Position numbers and translations under genes: made by a program | Notes under the pieces: model-generated | What the model was told of the DNA's origin: nothing | The model's input: the letters and a program-made list of their open reading frames with translations, nothing else | Database searches by the model: none | Assembly (NCBI GenBank): GCA_018262385.1 | Contig: JAGSPQ010000292.1 | Location: 1-5,929, forward strand | Direction: 5' to 3' | From: Myxococcaceae bacterium | Lineage (GTDB): Bacteria > Myxococcota > Myxococcia > Myxococcales > Myxococcaceae | Length of the DNA stretch: 5,929 nucleotides | Part shown: positions 1 to 5,929 of the stretch, piece after piece | How positions within the stretch are numbered: position 1 is the first letter of the stretch | How the letters are laid out: every line of letters starts with the position of its first letter

Positions 1-372
1 GATCGAGGTTCGATCTCGGCCTCGGTCGAGAACGCGCGGATCGACCGCGAGCGACAGGACGCCGAGCTGCGGCACCAGCAGGCCCGGGTGACCTTCGAGC
101 TCGAGAACGCGATCACCGAGCTCGAGCTCAACCTGCGGTTGCTCTCGCTGGCGACCAAGCGGGTCGAGCTGGCCGAGCTGAAGCTCGGCGCCCAGAATGA
201 CAAGTACAAGAACGGGATCTCGACCCTCGCCGACGTGGTGCGGTTTCAGCGCGAGCTCGACGACGCGCTGATCGCCTCGCAGCGGGTGATTCGCGCGGTG
301 CACGTCGGCCACGCGAAGCTGCTCTCGACCCAGGGCACCCTGGCCCAGAGCGTCGGCGTGGGGGTCCCGTGA
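1..372 (+). CDS. TolC-family outer-membrane efflux channel, C-terminal part (5' truncated)
   Basis: The reading frame is open from the first base (first codon GAT) to the TGA at 370-372, giving 123 residues of a gene that begins outside the window. The fragment is almost entirely amphipathic helix rich in Leu, Glu and Arg. Around residues 72-92 it carries the pattern typical of the last helices of outer-membrane efflux proteins (OEP/TolC family): a YKNGISTLADVV segment followed by a Q..L..A run. In this family a trimer forms the outer-membrane barrel and periplasmic tunnel that adaptors dock onto. The stop overlaps the GTG start of the ABC ATPase by four bases (GTGA), so it is the upstream member of the pump operon and supplies the exit duct. 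A GTG at 88 lies in frame but is internal, because the homologous helix continues upstream of it. The family call is from pattern recognition; the substrate is unknown. Confidence 0.82.
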   Translation, partial: DRGSISASVENARIDRERQDAELRHQQARVTFELENAITELELNLRLLSLATKRVELAELKLGAQNDKYKNGISTLADVVRFQRELDDALIASQRVIRAVHVGHAKLLSTQGTLAQSVGVGVP

Positions 373-1046
373 CGGCCCACATCGCGCTCACCGGCATCAC
401 CAAGACCTACCGCCGCGGCGCGGACGAGGTGCCGGTGCTCAACGGAGTGGACCTCGAGATCCAGCGCGGCGAGCGGGTCGCAATCATGGGCCGCTCGGGC
501 TCGGGCAAGTCGACGCTGCTCAACATCCTCGGCTGCCTCGACGAGCCGTCGTCCGGCGGCTACCTGCTCGACGGGGTCGACGTCGCCCACCTGCCGGACG
601 ACGACCTCTCGAAGGTGCGCAACCGGACCTTCGGGTTCGTCTTCCAGGCCTTTCACCTGCTCAAAGGGATGACGATCGTCGAGAACGTCGAGCTGCCGAT
701 GGAGTACTCGAACGTCTCGGAGAAGGACCAGCGCCACCGCGCGCTCGAGCTGCTCGAGCTGGTCGGCCTCGGGCACCGGGTCTCGCACCGGCCCAGCGAG
801 CTGTCGGGCGGCGAGCGCCAGCGGGTGGCGATCGCGCGCGCTCTCGCCAATCGCCCGTCGATCCTGCTCGCCGACGAGCCGACCGGGGCGCTCGACACCA
901 GGGCCCAGGTGGCGATCCTCGAGCTGCTGACGCAGATCCACGCCTCGCTCGGAACGACGATGATCATCGTCACCCACGATCCGAAGGTGGCCGAGGAGCT
1001 CGGCGACCGTACGATCCGGATCTCCGACGGGCGGGTCGAGACGTGA
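369..1046 (+). CDS. ABC transporter ATP-binding protein, MacB/LolD type
   Basis: This 225-residue protein is a complete nucleotide-binding subunit that would hydrolyse ATP at the cytoplasmic face to drive the partner permease. All ABC motifs are visible: Walker A GRSGSGKST (41-49), Q-loop Gln93 in VFQAFHLL, signature LSGGERQRVAIARAL (145-159), Walker B ILLADEP (165-171) with catalytic Glu170, D-loop ALD (174-176) and switch His203 in VTHD. The LNILGCLD and PTGALD stretches and the length match the MacB/LolD/FtsE branch. In E. coli MacB this domain is fused to the permease; here it is a separate polypeptide, and a 331-residue adaptor gene lies before the permease gene. The GTG start at 369 overlaps the upstream stop (GTGA) and gives the usual short lead-in to the first strand. 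No strong Shine-Dalgarno is seen, so translational coupling is likely. LolD is an alternative by sequence, but the TolC and adaptor neighbours favour efflux. Confidence 0.95.
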   Translation: MTAHIALTGITKTYRRGADEVPVLNGVDLEIQRGERVAIMGRSGSGKSTLLNILGCLDEPSSGGYLLDGVDVAHLPDDDLSKVRNRTFGFVFQAFHLLKGMTIVENVELPMEYSNVSEKDQRHRALELLELVGLGHRVSHRPSELSGGERQRVAIARALANRPSILLADEPTGALDTRAQVAILELLTQIHASLGTTMIIVTHDPKVAEELGDRTIRISDGRVET

Positions 1047-2038
1047 GCGCCCGGGGCTGCGCGCTCGCGGTGGTGCTGCTCGCCGGTTCCGCGGGGGCGG
1101 CCGACGACGCGCCCGAGCTGTTCCAGGGCTTCCTCGTCGCCGCCAGCGCCAGCGACGTCTACGCCCCCGAGTTCTCCTTCCGGGTCGGCGGCTGGAACTC
1201 GAACTGGGGCCGCTGCAAGATCCTCGAGCTGGCTCCGGACGGCAAAGAGGTCAAGGCCGGCGCGGTGATCGCCCGCTTCGAGTTCGGCGCCCGCGATGCG
1301 CTGCCGTGGATCAACGATCGGATCCGCCGGGTCTCGGCCGAGGCCAACGAGAGCCGGATTTCCGGCGAGCAGGCGCTGGAGACGCTGGCGATCGAGCAGC
1401 GCCGAAAAGAGATCGAGTCGCGGCTGGCGGGGATCGACCTGGGCAAGGAGCGCGCGATCTCACGCCGCGCCGCCGACCTCTACCGGATCGTCCAGAAGCT
1501 GGCCGAGTTCGAGGTCGACGCCGCCTCGCAGCGCCTGACGGCGATCACCCGCTCGAAGGGCGCCGAGCTGGAGTTCCACGAGCGGGCGGTCGCGCACAGC
1601 AACGAGGATCTCAAGCGCTACAGCTTCTACGAGAAGCGGTTCCAGGTGCTCGCGCCCCGCGATGGGGTGGTGCGCCACGCGTTCAACCCCCGCGAGCGGC
1701 GCAAGGTCCAGAAGGGCGACGCGCTCGAGTCGGGCCAGCGAATCGTGGCGCTGGCGACCGACGCCACCCTGGCGGTGAAGTTCTTCGTCCCCGAGCATCG
1801 GATGAGCGAGCTGCGGGAAGGCCTGGAGATCACCGTCCAGACCCAGGCCTCGGGCGAGGAGCACCAGGCGGTGGTGCGCGGCATCGACTTCTTTCCTCAA
1901 GAGGTCGGCTTCCTGATGGAGAACGAGGCGCTGCCCAACGCCCGCGAGAAGGCCTTCGCGGTGAAGGCGGTCTTCGCGGCCAGCCCGGCGGGGATGGCGG
2001 CCGGCTCCGAGGTGAAGGTCAAGGTGAAGTCCCGATGA
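1043..2038 (+). CDS. HlyD/MacA-like periplasmic adaptor (membrane fusion protein), short form
   Basis: This 331-residue protein has a Sec signal peptide: Arg4, a hydrophobic core at about 6-15 and small residues (AGAA, 17-20) before DDAPE, suggesting cleavage near residue 19 or 20. The mature protein shows adaptor architecture. A first half-lipoyl strand set lies at about 38-82, including PEF and PDGKEVKAG. A long charged helical hairpin spans about 88-195, with an AISRRAADLY stretch near the likely tip. The second half-lipoyl follows at about 200-240 (VLAPRDGVV) and a beta-barrel domain at about 243-329. It ends there, without the extra membrane-proximal domain seen in the second adaptor. 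The role would be to bridge permease and TolC-like channel in the periplasm. The GTG start overlaps the ATPase stop by four bases, and the stop overlaps the permease ATG. No lipobox is present, so it is probably soluble or held by its partners. An unusual WNSNWGRC segment lies at 51-58. Confidence 0.82.
   Translation: MSARGCALAVVLLAGSAGAADDAPELFQGFLVAASASDVYAPEFSFRVGGWNSNWGRCKILELAPDGKEVKAGAVIARFEFGARDALPWINDRIRRVSAEANESRISGEQALETLAIEQRRKEIESRLAGIDLGKERAISRRAADLYRIVQKLAEFEVDAASQRLTAITRSKGAELEFHERAVAHSNEDLKRYSFYEKRFQVLAPRDGVVRHAFNPRERRKVQKGDALESGQRIVALATDATLAVKFFVPEHRMSELREGLEITVQTQASGEEHQAVVRGIDFFPQEVGFLMENEALPNAREKAFAVKAVFAASPAGMAAGSEVKVKVKSR
2021..2027 (+). promoter_or_regulatory. Ribosome binding site for the permease gene
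   Basis: AAGGTGA lies inside the end of the first adaptor gene, seven bases before the ATG at 2035. This good Shine-Dalgarno match supports the ATG at 2035 rather than an earlier start in the same open frame. That frame extends upstream to 1306, but its upstream part is only a shadow of the adaptor gene. Confidence 0.6.
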
Positions 2039-3261
2039 TCAAGAAGAGCCACTTCCGCCGCAGCCTGGTTCAGTTCCGGACCCACCCGCTGCGCACCGCG
2101 CTCGCCCTGCTGGGGATGGTGCTGGGCGTCAGCTCGGTGGTGGGGATGGTCTCGATCGGGGAAGGCGCTCAGCGCGAGATCATCGCCAGCATCGAGGCGC
2201 TCGGGGGCGACGTCGTCCACATCAAGGCCAAGGACATCCCCGACGAGCGGATCACCGAGATCGTCAACGACTCGCGGGGGCTCAACCGCAACGACATCCT
2301 CGCGCTCCAGGCGACGGTGCCCGGGCTGGGCGAGAGCACCTATGCCCGGTGGACCAACCTCGGGGTCAGCGATCTTCCGACCGCGACCTACAACGTGAAG
2401 ATCGTCGCCGCCGAGCCGAGGCTGTTCGAGATCCACAAGCTCAAGGTGGTGCAGGGCCGCGCGCTGCAGCAGCTCGATCAGCAGTTCCAGCGCAAGGTGG
2501 TGGTGCTCGGCTCCGAGCTGGCCGCGCGCGCGTACGCCGGCAACGCGCTCGGGAAGCGGATCCGCCTGGGCTATGCGTACTTCGAGGTGGTGGGCGTGCT
2601 GGCGGCGAAGAAGTCGGGCGGAGATCTGCCGCTCGATCCCGAGCTGTACAACCGGTCGGTGATCGTCCCCTACAACACCGCGATCGAGGAGATCGCCGTC
2701 GCCGACGCCTACAAGGAGCTCGACGTGATCTCCTTCCGGGTCGAGAGCCTGGGCCAGACGTTGATCGCCAAGCGGGCGATCGGCCCGGTGCTCAAGGCGC
2801 TCCACGGCGGAGTGACCGACTTCGAGATCATCGCCCCCGAGGAGATCCTCGAGAAGAAGCGGTCGACCCAGGCGATCCTGAACGTGGTGCTGATCTCGAT
2901 CGCCGCCATCTCGCTGATCGTCGGCGGGATCGGAGTGATGAACATCATGCTCGCCAACATCATGGAGCGGATCTCGGAGATCGGCCTGCGCCGCGCGGTC
3001 GGCGCCAGCCGCAGGGAGATCCGCAACCAGTTCCTGATCGAGTCGGTGATCATCTGCTTCGTCGGCGGAGCGATCGGCGTCGTCTTCGGCTTCGTGATCT
3101 CCTTCCTCGTCGGCTGGGGCTTCGACCTTCAGGTCGCCTTCGCGTGGGAAGCGATGGTGGTCTCGTTCGGGCTCTCGGTCGCAGTCGGAGTGGTGTTCGG
3201 CAGCTGGCCGGCGATCCGCGCCTCGCAGGTCAACCCGGTGGAGGCGCTGCAGCATGGCTGA
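2035..3261 (+). CDS. MacB-type ABC transporter permease (FtsX family)
   Basis: This 408-residue inner-membrane protein has the type VII ABC permease topology. A short basic N-terminus (IKKSHFRRS) precedes TM1 at about 20-43, then a large periplasmic domain (about 44-280, MacB-PCD type), and TM2 (about 281-305), TM3 (about 333-360) and TM4 (about 372-393). The FtsX-domain hallmarks are clear: GGIGVMNIML (297-306) followed by ERISEIGLRRAVGA (311-324), and the C-terminal WPAIRASQVNPVEALQ (391-406), close to the MacB tail. In this family a homodimer couples ATP hydrolysis to periplasmic conformational change (mechanotransmission) that pushes substrate through the adaptor and TolC. With the 225-residue ATPase it sums to about the length of fused E. 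coli MacB. The ATG overlaps the upstream stop (ATGA) and has a good ribosome site. LolC/E is a less likely alternative because adaptors and a TolC-like channel are co-encoded. The substrate cannot be read from sequence. Confidence 0.93.
   Translation: MIKKSHFRRSLVQFRTHPLRTALALLGMVLGVSSVVGMVSIGEGAQREIIASIEALGGDVVHIKAKDIPDERITEIVNDSRGLNRNDILALQATVPGLGESTYARWTNLGVSDLPTATYNVKIVAAEPRLFEIHKLKVVQGRALQQLDQQFQRKVVVLGSELAARAYAGNALGKRIRLGYAYFEVVGVLAAKKSGGDLPLDPELYNRSVIVPYNTAIEEIAVADAYKELDVISFRVESLGQTLIAKRAIGPVLKALHGGVTDFEIIAPEEILEKKRSTQAILNVVLISIAAISLIVGGIGVMNIMLANIMERISEIGLRRAVGASRREIRNQFLIESVIICFVGGAIGVVFGFVISFLVGWGFDLQVAFAWEAMVVSFGLSVAVGVVFGSWPAIRASQVNPVEALQHG
3240..3244 (+). promoter_or_regulatory. 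Ribosome binding site for the second adaptor gene
   Basis: GGAGG sits nine bases before the ATG at 3254, inside the last codons of the permease. It supports that start, and with the eight-base gene overlap it implies coupled translation. Confidence 0.65.
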
Positions 3262-4456
3262 GCTGAAACTCCCCCTCGCGCTCGGCGCGGTGCTGCTCGC
3301 CGCCGGCTGCGCCGCCAAGGCCGACCCGGGCGCGATCACCGTCGAGGTCACCCGGGGCGATCTGATCTTCGCCACCAGCTTCTACGGCGAGATCGAGGCA
3401 AAGGAGAGCCACCCGATCTTCGTGCCTGAGTTCCGCAACACCTGGCAGATCACGGTGCAGACGGTGGTGCCCGACGGCACCCGGGTGAAGAAGGGCGAGG
3501 TGGTGCTCGCCTTCTCCAAGGGGACCTTCGAGGAGGACCTGCGCGAGAAGGTCAGCGAGCTGGCGGTCGCCGAGGCGAACCTGCGGAAGGTCACCGAGCA
3601 GAACGGCGACGAGCGGGTCACCCGGACGCTGGCGATCCAGCGCGCGACGATGGGCGTCGAGCTGGCGAAGCTGGGGGTGGTCGAGGGGGTGAACCTGATC
3701 TCGAAGCTCGACCTCGAGAAGGCGCGCATCGATCTGGCCCGGGCCGAGCTGCAGCTGGAGCTCGAGAAGAAGGCGCTCGCCTCCTTCGAGCGCAAGCGCA
3801 CCGCCGCGCTGGAGGTCGAACGGCTGAAGGTCGAGGCGGTCTTCAACAAGCAGAACGAGATCCGCAGCCAGCTCGAGCTGATGGAGGTGAAGGCCCCCGC
3901 CGACGGCGTGCTCTACGCGCCCTACACCCGGCTCAACTGGGTGATGGCCAAGGTGGCGCCCGGGAAGGTGGTCCGCCCGGGGGACAAGATCCTCGAGATC
4001 CCCGAGCTCGACAGCTTCAAGGCGGTCATCTACGTGCGCCAGCGCGACGCCACCCTGGTGCGAATCGGGGACGAGGCGAGCGTGGTCCCGACGATGTTTC
4101 CCGACCGCAAGCTGAAGGGAAAGATCGTCAGCAAGGACGACTTCGCCACCACCCGCAACGAGCGCACCGGCTCGTCGGGCCCGCAAGGAACGCTGAAGGA
4201 GATGCGGGTGGTGCTCGACCTCGAGCAGACCGATCAGCCGCTGCGCCCCGGCGGCACCCTGCGCGCCGACGTCTCGACCGTGCTGGCGAAGGACGTGGTG
4301 ATCGCCCCGCTCGCCGCGCTCAAGGAGATCCCCGGCGGCCACACCGCGACCTTGAAGAGCGGCAAGGCGGTCAAGGTGAAGGTCGGGCAGACCTCGCCCA
4401 CCCACGCCGAGATCCTCGAGGGGTTGTCGGCCGGGGACAGCCTGCGGCTCGAGTAG
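3254..4456 (+). CDS. HlyD/MacA-like periplasmic adaptor, predicted lipoprotein
   Basis: This is a 400-residue adaptor. The N-terminus has a short hydrophobic stretch ending in LLAAGC with Cys19, a lipobox-like site, so the mature protein is probably lipid-anchored. Domains in order are a first half-lipoyl (about 53-88, PEF then VPDGTRVKKGEVV), a long helical hairpin (about 92-210) with tip-like LISKLDLEKARIDLA (148-162), a second half-lipoyl (about 211-250, VKAPADGVLY), a beta-barrel (about 254-342) and a C-terminal membrane-proximal domain (about 345-400). This is the full MacA/AcrA-like layout. It would join the permease to the TolC-like channel. Its start lies eight bases inside the permease gene, and it closes the operon with TAG at 4454-4456. 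It shares PEF and PDG..VK.G landmarks with the first adaptor but is clearly divergent. Which membrane holds the lipid anchor cannot be decided from sequence. Confidence 0.88.
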   Translation: MAELKLPLALGAVLLAAGCAAKADPGAITVEVTRGDLIFATSFYGEIEAKESHPIFVPEFRNTWQITVQTVVPDGTRVKKGEVVLAFSKGTFEEDLREKVSELAVAEANLRKVTEQNGDERVTRTLAIQRATMGVELAKLGVVEGVNLISKLDLEKARIDLARAELQLELEKKALASFERKRTAALEVERLKVEAVFNKQNEIRSQLELMEVKAPADGVLYAPYTRLNWVMAKVAPGKVVRPGDKILEIPELDSFKAVIYVRQRDATLVRIGDEASVVPTMFPDRKLKGKIVSKDDFATTRNERTGSSGPQGTLKEMRVVLDLEQTDQPLRPGGTLRADVSTVLAKDVVIAPLAALKEIPGGHTATLKSGKAVKVKVGQTSPTHAEILEGLSAGDSLRLE

Positions 4457-4463
4457 CGGTGCC

Positions 4464-4493
4464 TTGACGAAAGTGGTGGGTGGGTGGAAGTAA
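4464..4493 (+). promoter_or_regulatory. Possible promoter for the S46 peptidase gene
   Basis: The 70-base gap between the pump operon and the peptidase gene contains TTGACG at 4464-4469, five of six matches to the sigma-70 -35 consensus. The only candidate for a -10 at suitable spacing is AAGTAA (4488-4493, 18-base spacer), which is a poor match, so this is a tentative call. The spacer is G-rich. No stem-loop followed by a T-run is seen in the gap, so readthrough from the pump operon is also possible. Confidence 0.25.
4475..4487 (+). other. Putative G-quadruplex-forming tract
   Basis: The bases read GG-T-GGG-T-GGG-T-GG: four G runs separated by single T loops, enough for a two-quartet parallel quadruplex on the + strand (and in the transcript if it is transcribed). 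The tract lies between the -35-like hexamer and the poor -10 candidate, upstream of the peptidase gene. The motif is read directly; folding and any regulatory effect are inference. Confidence 0.4.
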
Positions 4494-4526
4494 GCCGGCG
4501 CAGCCTCCCCTTCCGGAATCGAACCC

Positions 4527-5929
4527 ATGCGCCTGCGCTCTCTGGTCTGTCTCGTCCTCCTCGCCTCGCCCACCCCGGCCCTGGCCGACGAGGGGATGTG
4601 GACGTTCAACCACTTCCCTGCCGAGAAGGTGAAGTCGAAGTACGGCTGGTCACCCACCCAGGAGTGGCTGGATCACGTCCGGCTGGCCTCGGTGAAGATC
4701 GCCGCCGGTTGCTCGGCCAGCGTGGTCTCGCCCGAAGGCCTGGTGCTGACCAACCAGCACTGCGCCCGCTCGTGCCTCGCCCAGCTGTCGACCCCGAAGC
4801 AGGACCTCGTCAAGGCCGGCTTCTACGCGAAGACGCTCAAGGACGAGGTGAAGTGCCCCGAGGTCGAGATGAACCAGTTGCTCGAGATCACCGACGTGAC
4901 CCGGGCCGTTCAGGACGCGACCCGGGGCGTCGAGGAGTCGAAGTTCAACGCCGTCCAGCGCTCGAAGATCGCCGAGATCGAGAAGGCGTGCGCGACCAGC
5001 GACGAGGTGCGGTGCGACGTCGTCTCGCTCTACCGGGGCGGCAACTTCGACCTCTACAAGTACCGCCGGTTTCAGGACGTGCGGCTGGTCTTCGCTCCGG
5101 AGTTCGAGGCCGCCTTCTTCGGCGGCGACCCCGACAACTTCACCTTCCCCCGCTACGCGTTCGACATGTCCTTCCTGCGGATCTACGGCGCGGATGGCAA
5201 GCCGGCGAAGGCCGAGCACTACCTGCAGTGGTCGAAAGAGAACGCGAAGGAAGGCGATCTGACCTTCGTCCCGGGCAACCCGGGCGGAACCAGCCGGCTT
5301 CTCACCATCGCCCAGCTCGAGGCGATTCGCGACGTGACGCTGCCGATCACGATGATCCGGCTGGGCGAGCTGCGCGGGCTGCTCACCGAGTACGGCAACC
5401 GCGGCGTCGAGCAGCGGCGCCACAGCCTCGCGCTGCTGTTCAGCGTCGAGAACTCGCTCAAGGCCTACCGCGGCCGGCACGGCGCGCTCGCCGACCGGAA
5501 GTTCTTCGGCTCGAAGGTCGCCGCCGAAGCGGCCTTCAAGGCGAAGATCGCCGCCGACCCGAACCTGAAGAAGACCTACAGCGGGGTATGGGACGCGGAG
5601 GACCTCGGCGCCGACCACCCGGCGGTGAAGCAGGTGTTCGGCAAGCGCAGCCCGGAGGAGATCGCCCGGGAGGTGGTCAAGAACACCCGGCTCAAGGACG
5701 TGAAGCTGCGCACCGAGCTGTTCGCCGACGGCAAGGGCAAGGAGAAGGTCGACGCCTCGAAGGATCCGCTGATCCTGCTGGCGAAGGCGATCGACCCGGC
5801 CGCGCGCGCCGAGCGCAAGAAGTGGGAAGACGAGATCGAGGGCCCGCAGAAGAAACAGGGCGAGCAGCTCGCCAAGGCGTACTTCGCCGTCTACGGGACG
5901 AGCACCTACCCCGACGCGACCTCCACCCT
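4527..5929 (+). CDS. Secreted S46-family serine peptidase (DPP7/DPP11-like), N-terminal part, 3' truncated
   Basis: The frame is open from ATG 4527 to the window edge: 467 codons plus two bases. Residues 1-20 are a Sec signal peptide ending in ALA, and the mature protein begins DEGMW, the S46 hallmark. The chymotrypsin-like half shows CSASVVSPEGLVLTNQHC (62-79) with catalytic His78, and GGDPDNFTFPRYAFD (199-213) whose Asp213 aligns with the catalytic Asp. It then has FVPGNPGGTSR (247-257), the family's G.PG.T.R motif. The region from about 270 onward is largely helical, as expected for the alpha-helical domain inserted in this family. The usual length is about 700 residues, so the catalytic Ser and the residue that sets P1 preference lie beyond the edge. 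Characterised relatives remove dipeptides from peptide N-termini in the periplasm or at the cell surface. A weak GGAA lies eight bases before the ATG. The TNQHC variant and six cysteines between 62 and 163 differ from the Bacteroidetes enzymes, so exact specificity is open. Confidence 0.9.
   Translation, partial: MRLRSLVCLVLLASPTPALADEGMWTFNHFPAEKVKSKYGWSPTQEWLDHVRLASVKIAAGCSASVVSPEGLVLTNQHCARSCLAQLSTPKQDLVKAGFYAKTLKDEVKCPEVEMNQLLEITDVTRAVQDATRGVEESKFNAVQRSKIAEIEKACATSDEVRCDVVSLYRGGNFDLYKYRRFQDVRLVFAPEFEAAFFGGDPDNFTFPRYAFDMSFLRIYGADGKPAKAEHYLQWSKENAKEGDLTFVPGNPGGTSRLLTIAQLEAIRDVTLPITMIRLGELRGLLTEYGNRGVEQRRHSLALLFSVENSLKAYRGRHGALADRKFFGSKVAAEAAFKAKIAADPNLKKTYSGVWDAEDLGADHPAVKQVFGKRSPEEIAREVVKNTRLKDVKLRTELFADGKGKEKVDASKDPLILLAKAIDPAARAERKKWEDEIEGPQKKQGEQLAKAYFAVYGTSTYPDATST

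Noticed and set aside
106..134. Repeated GAGCTCGAG-like units, also scattered through the window
   Set aside because: They encode Glu-Leu-Glu-Leu stretches of coiled-coil helices using the preferred GAG and CTC codons. Codon bias explains them without a DNA-level repeat.
246..977. 243-codon open frame on the - strand
   Set aside because: It is antisense to the ABC ATPase, which has all its catalytic motifs. The composition is Arg/Asp/Val-biased with no recognisable fold.
1306..2034. Upstream extension of the permease frame to an ATG at 1306
   Set aside because: The extra 243 codons read as Arg/Gly/Pro-rich shadow of the first adaptor. The ATG at 2035 has a good ribosome site and gives the expected MacB-type N-terminus.
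2349..3266. 305-codon + strand open frame overlapping the permease
   Set aside because: It is Arg/Gly/Asp-rich with no motif, out of frame with the permease, and fully explained by GC-skewed codon use.
1897..3375. 492-codon open frame on the - strand
   Set aside because: It lies opposite the clear permease gene. Its translation is an Asp/His/Arg/Leu-rich low-complexity string with no recognisable domain, typical of an antisense shadow in GC-rich DNA.
4486..4514. GGAAG/CTTCC inverted repeat as a terminator for the pump operon
   Set aside because: The stem is only five base pairs around a loop of about 20 bases and no T-run follows, so it is not a credible intrinsic terminator.
3230..4657. 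475-codon open frame on the - strand
   Set aside because: It is antisense to the second adaptor, with biased Leu/His/Gly/Arg composition and no motif. It also crosses the intergenic gap without any supporting signal.
4650..5618. 322-codon open frame on the - strand
   Set aside because: It is antisense to the S46 peptidase, whose motifs are unmistakable. The antisense product is Val/Leu/Arg/Glu-biased with no domain.

Overview
The window is GC-rich (clearly above 60% G+C by eye, with strong G/C preference at third codon positions) and every supportable gene lies on the + strand. It encodes a double-membrane (Gram-negative) efflux machine, shown by an outer-membrane TolC-family channel, periplasmic adaptors and a MacB-type permease. 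It also encodes a secreted S46-family peptidase. The composition, the GTG starts, the tightly overlapped genes and the S46 variant would suit a high-GC Gram-negative such as a myxobacterium-like or Acidobacteria-like organism. The taxon cannot be fixed from this sequence alone.

Positions 1-4456 are one compact operon of five genes in which each stop overlaps the next start. They are the 3' end of a TolC-family outer-membrane channel (1-372), a MacB/LolD-type ABC ATPase (369-1046), a Sec-exported HlyD-like adaptor (1043-2038), a four-helix MacB/FtsX-type permease (2035-3261) and a second HlyD-like adaptor that is a predicted lipoprotein (3254-4456). Together they supply all parts of a tripartite type VII ABC (MacAB-TolC-like) pump. 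Two features are unusual. The MacB ATPase and permease are split into separate polypeptides, with an adaptor gene between them. There are also two divergent adaptors, one of which lacks the C-terminal membrane-proximal domain.

Positions 4457-4526 are a 70-base gap. It holds a TTGACG -35-like hexamer and a GG/GGG tract with single-T spacers that could form a G-quadruplex. It has no convincing intrinsic terminator.

Positions 4527-5929 are the first 467 codons of a secreted S46-family serine peptidase, which runs off the right edge before its catalytic serine. It may have its own promoter. Any functional link with the pump, such as peptide processing and transport, is only a guess from adjacency.

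Many long open frames on the - strand and in off-frames are GC-driven shadows and are not annotated.
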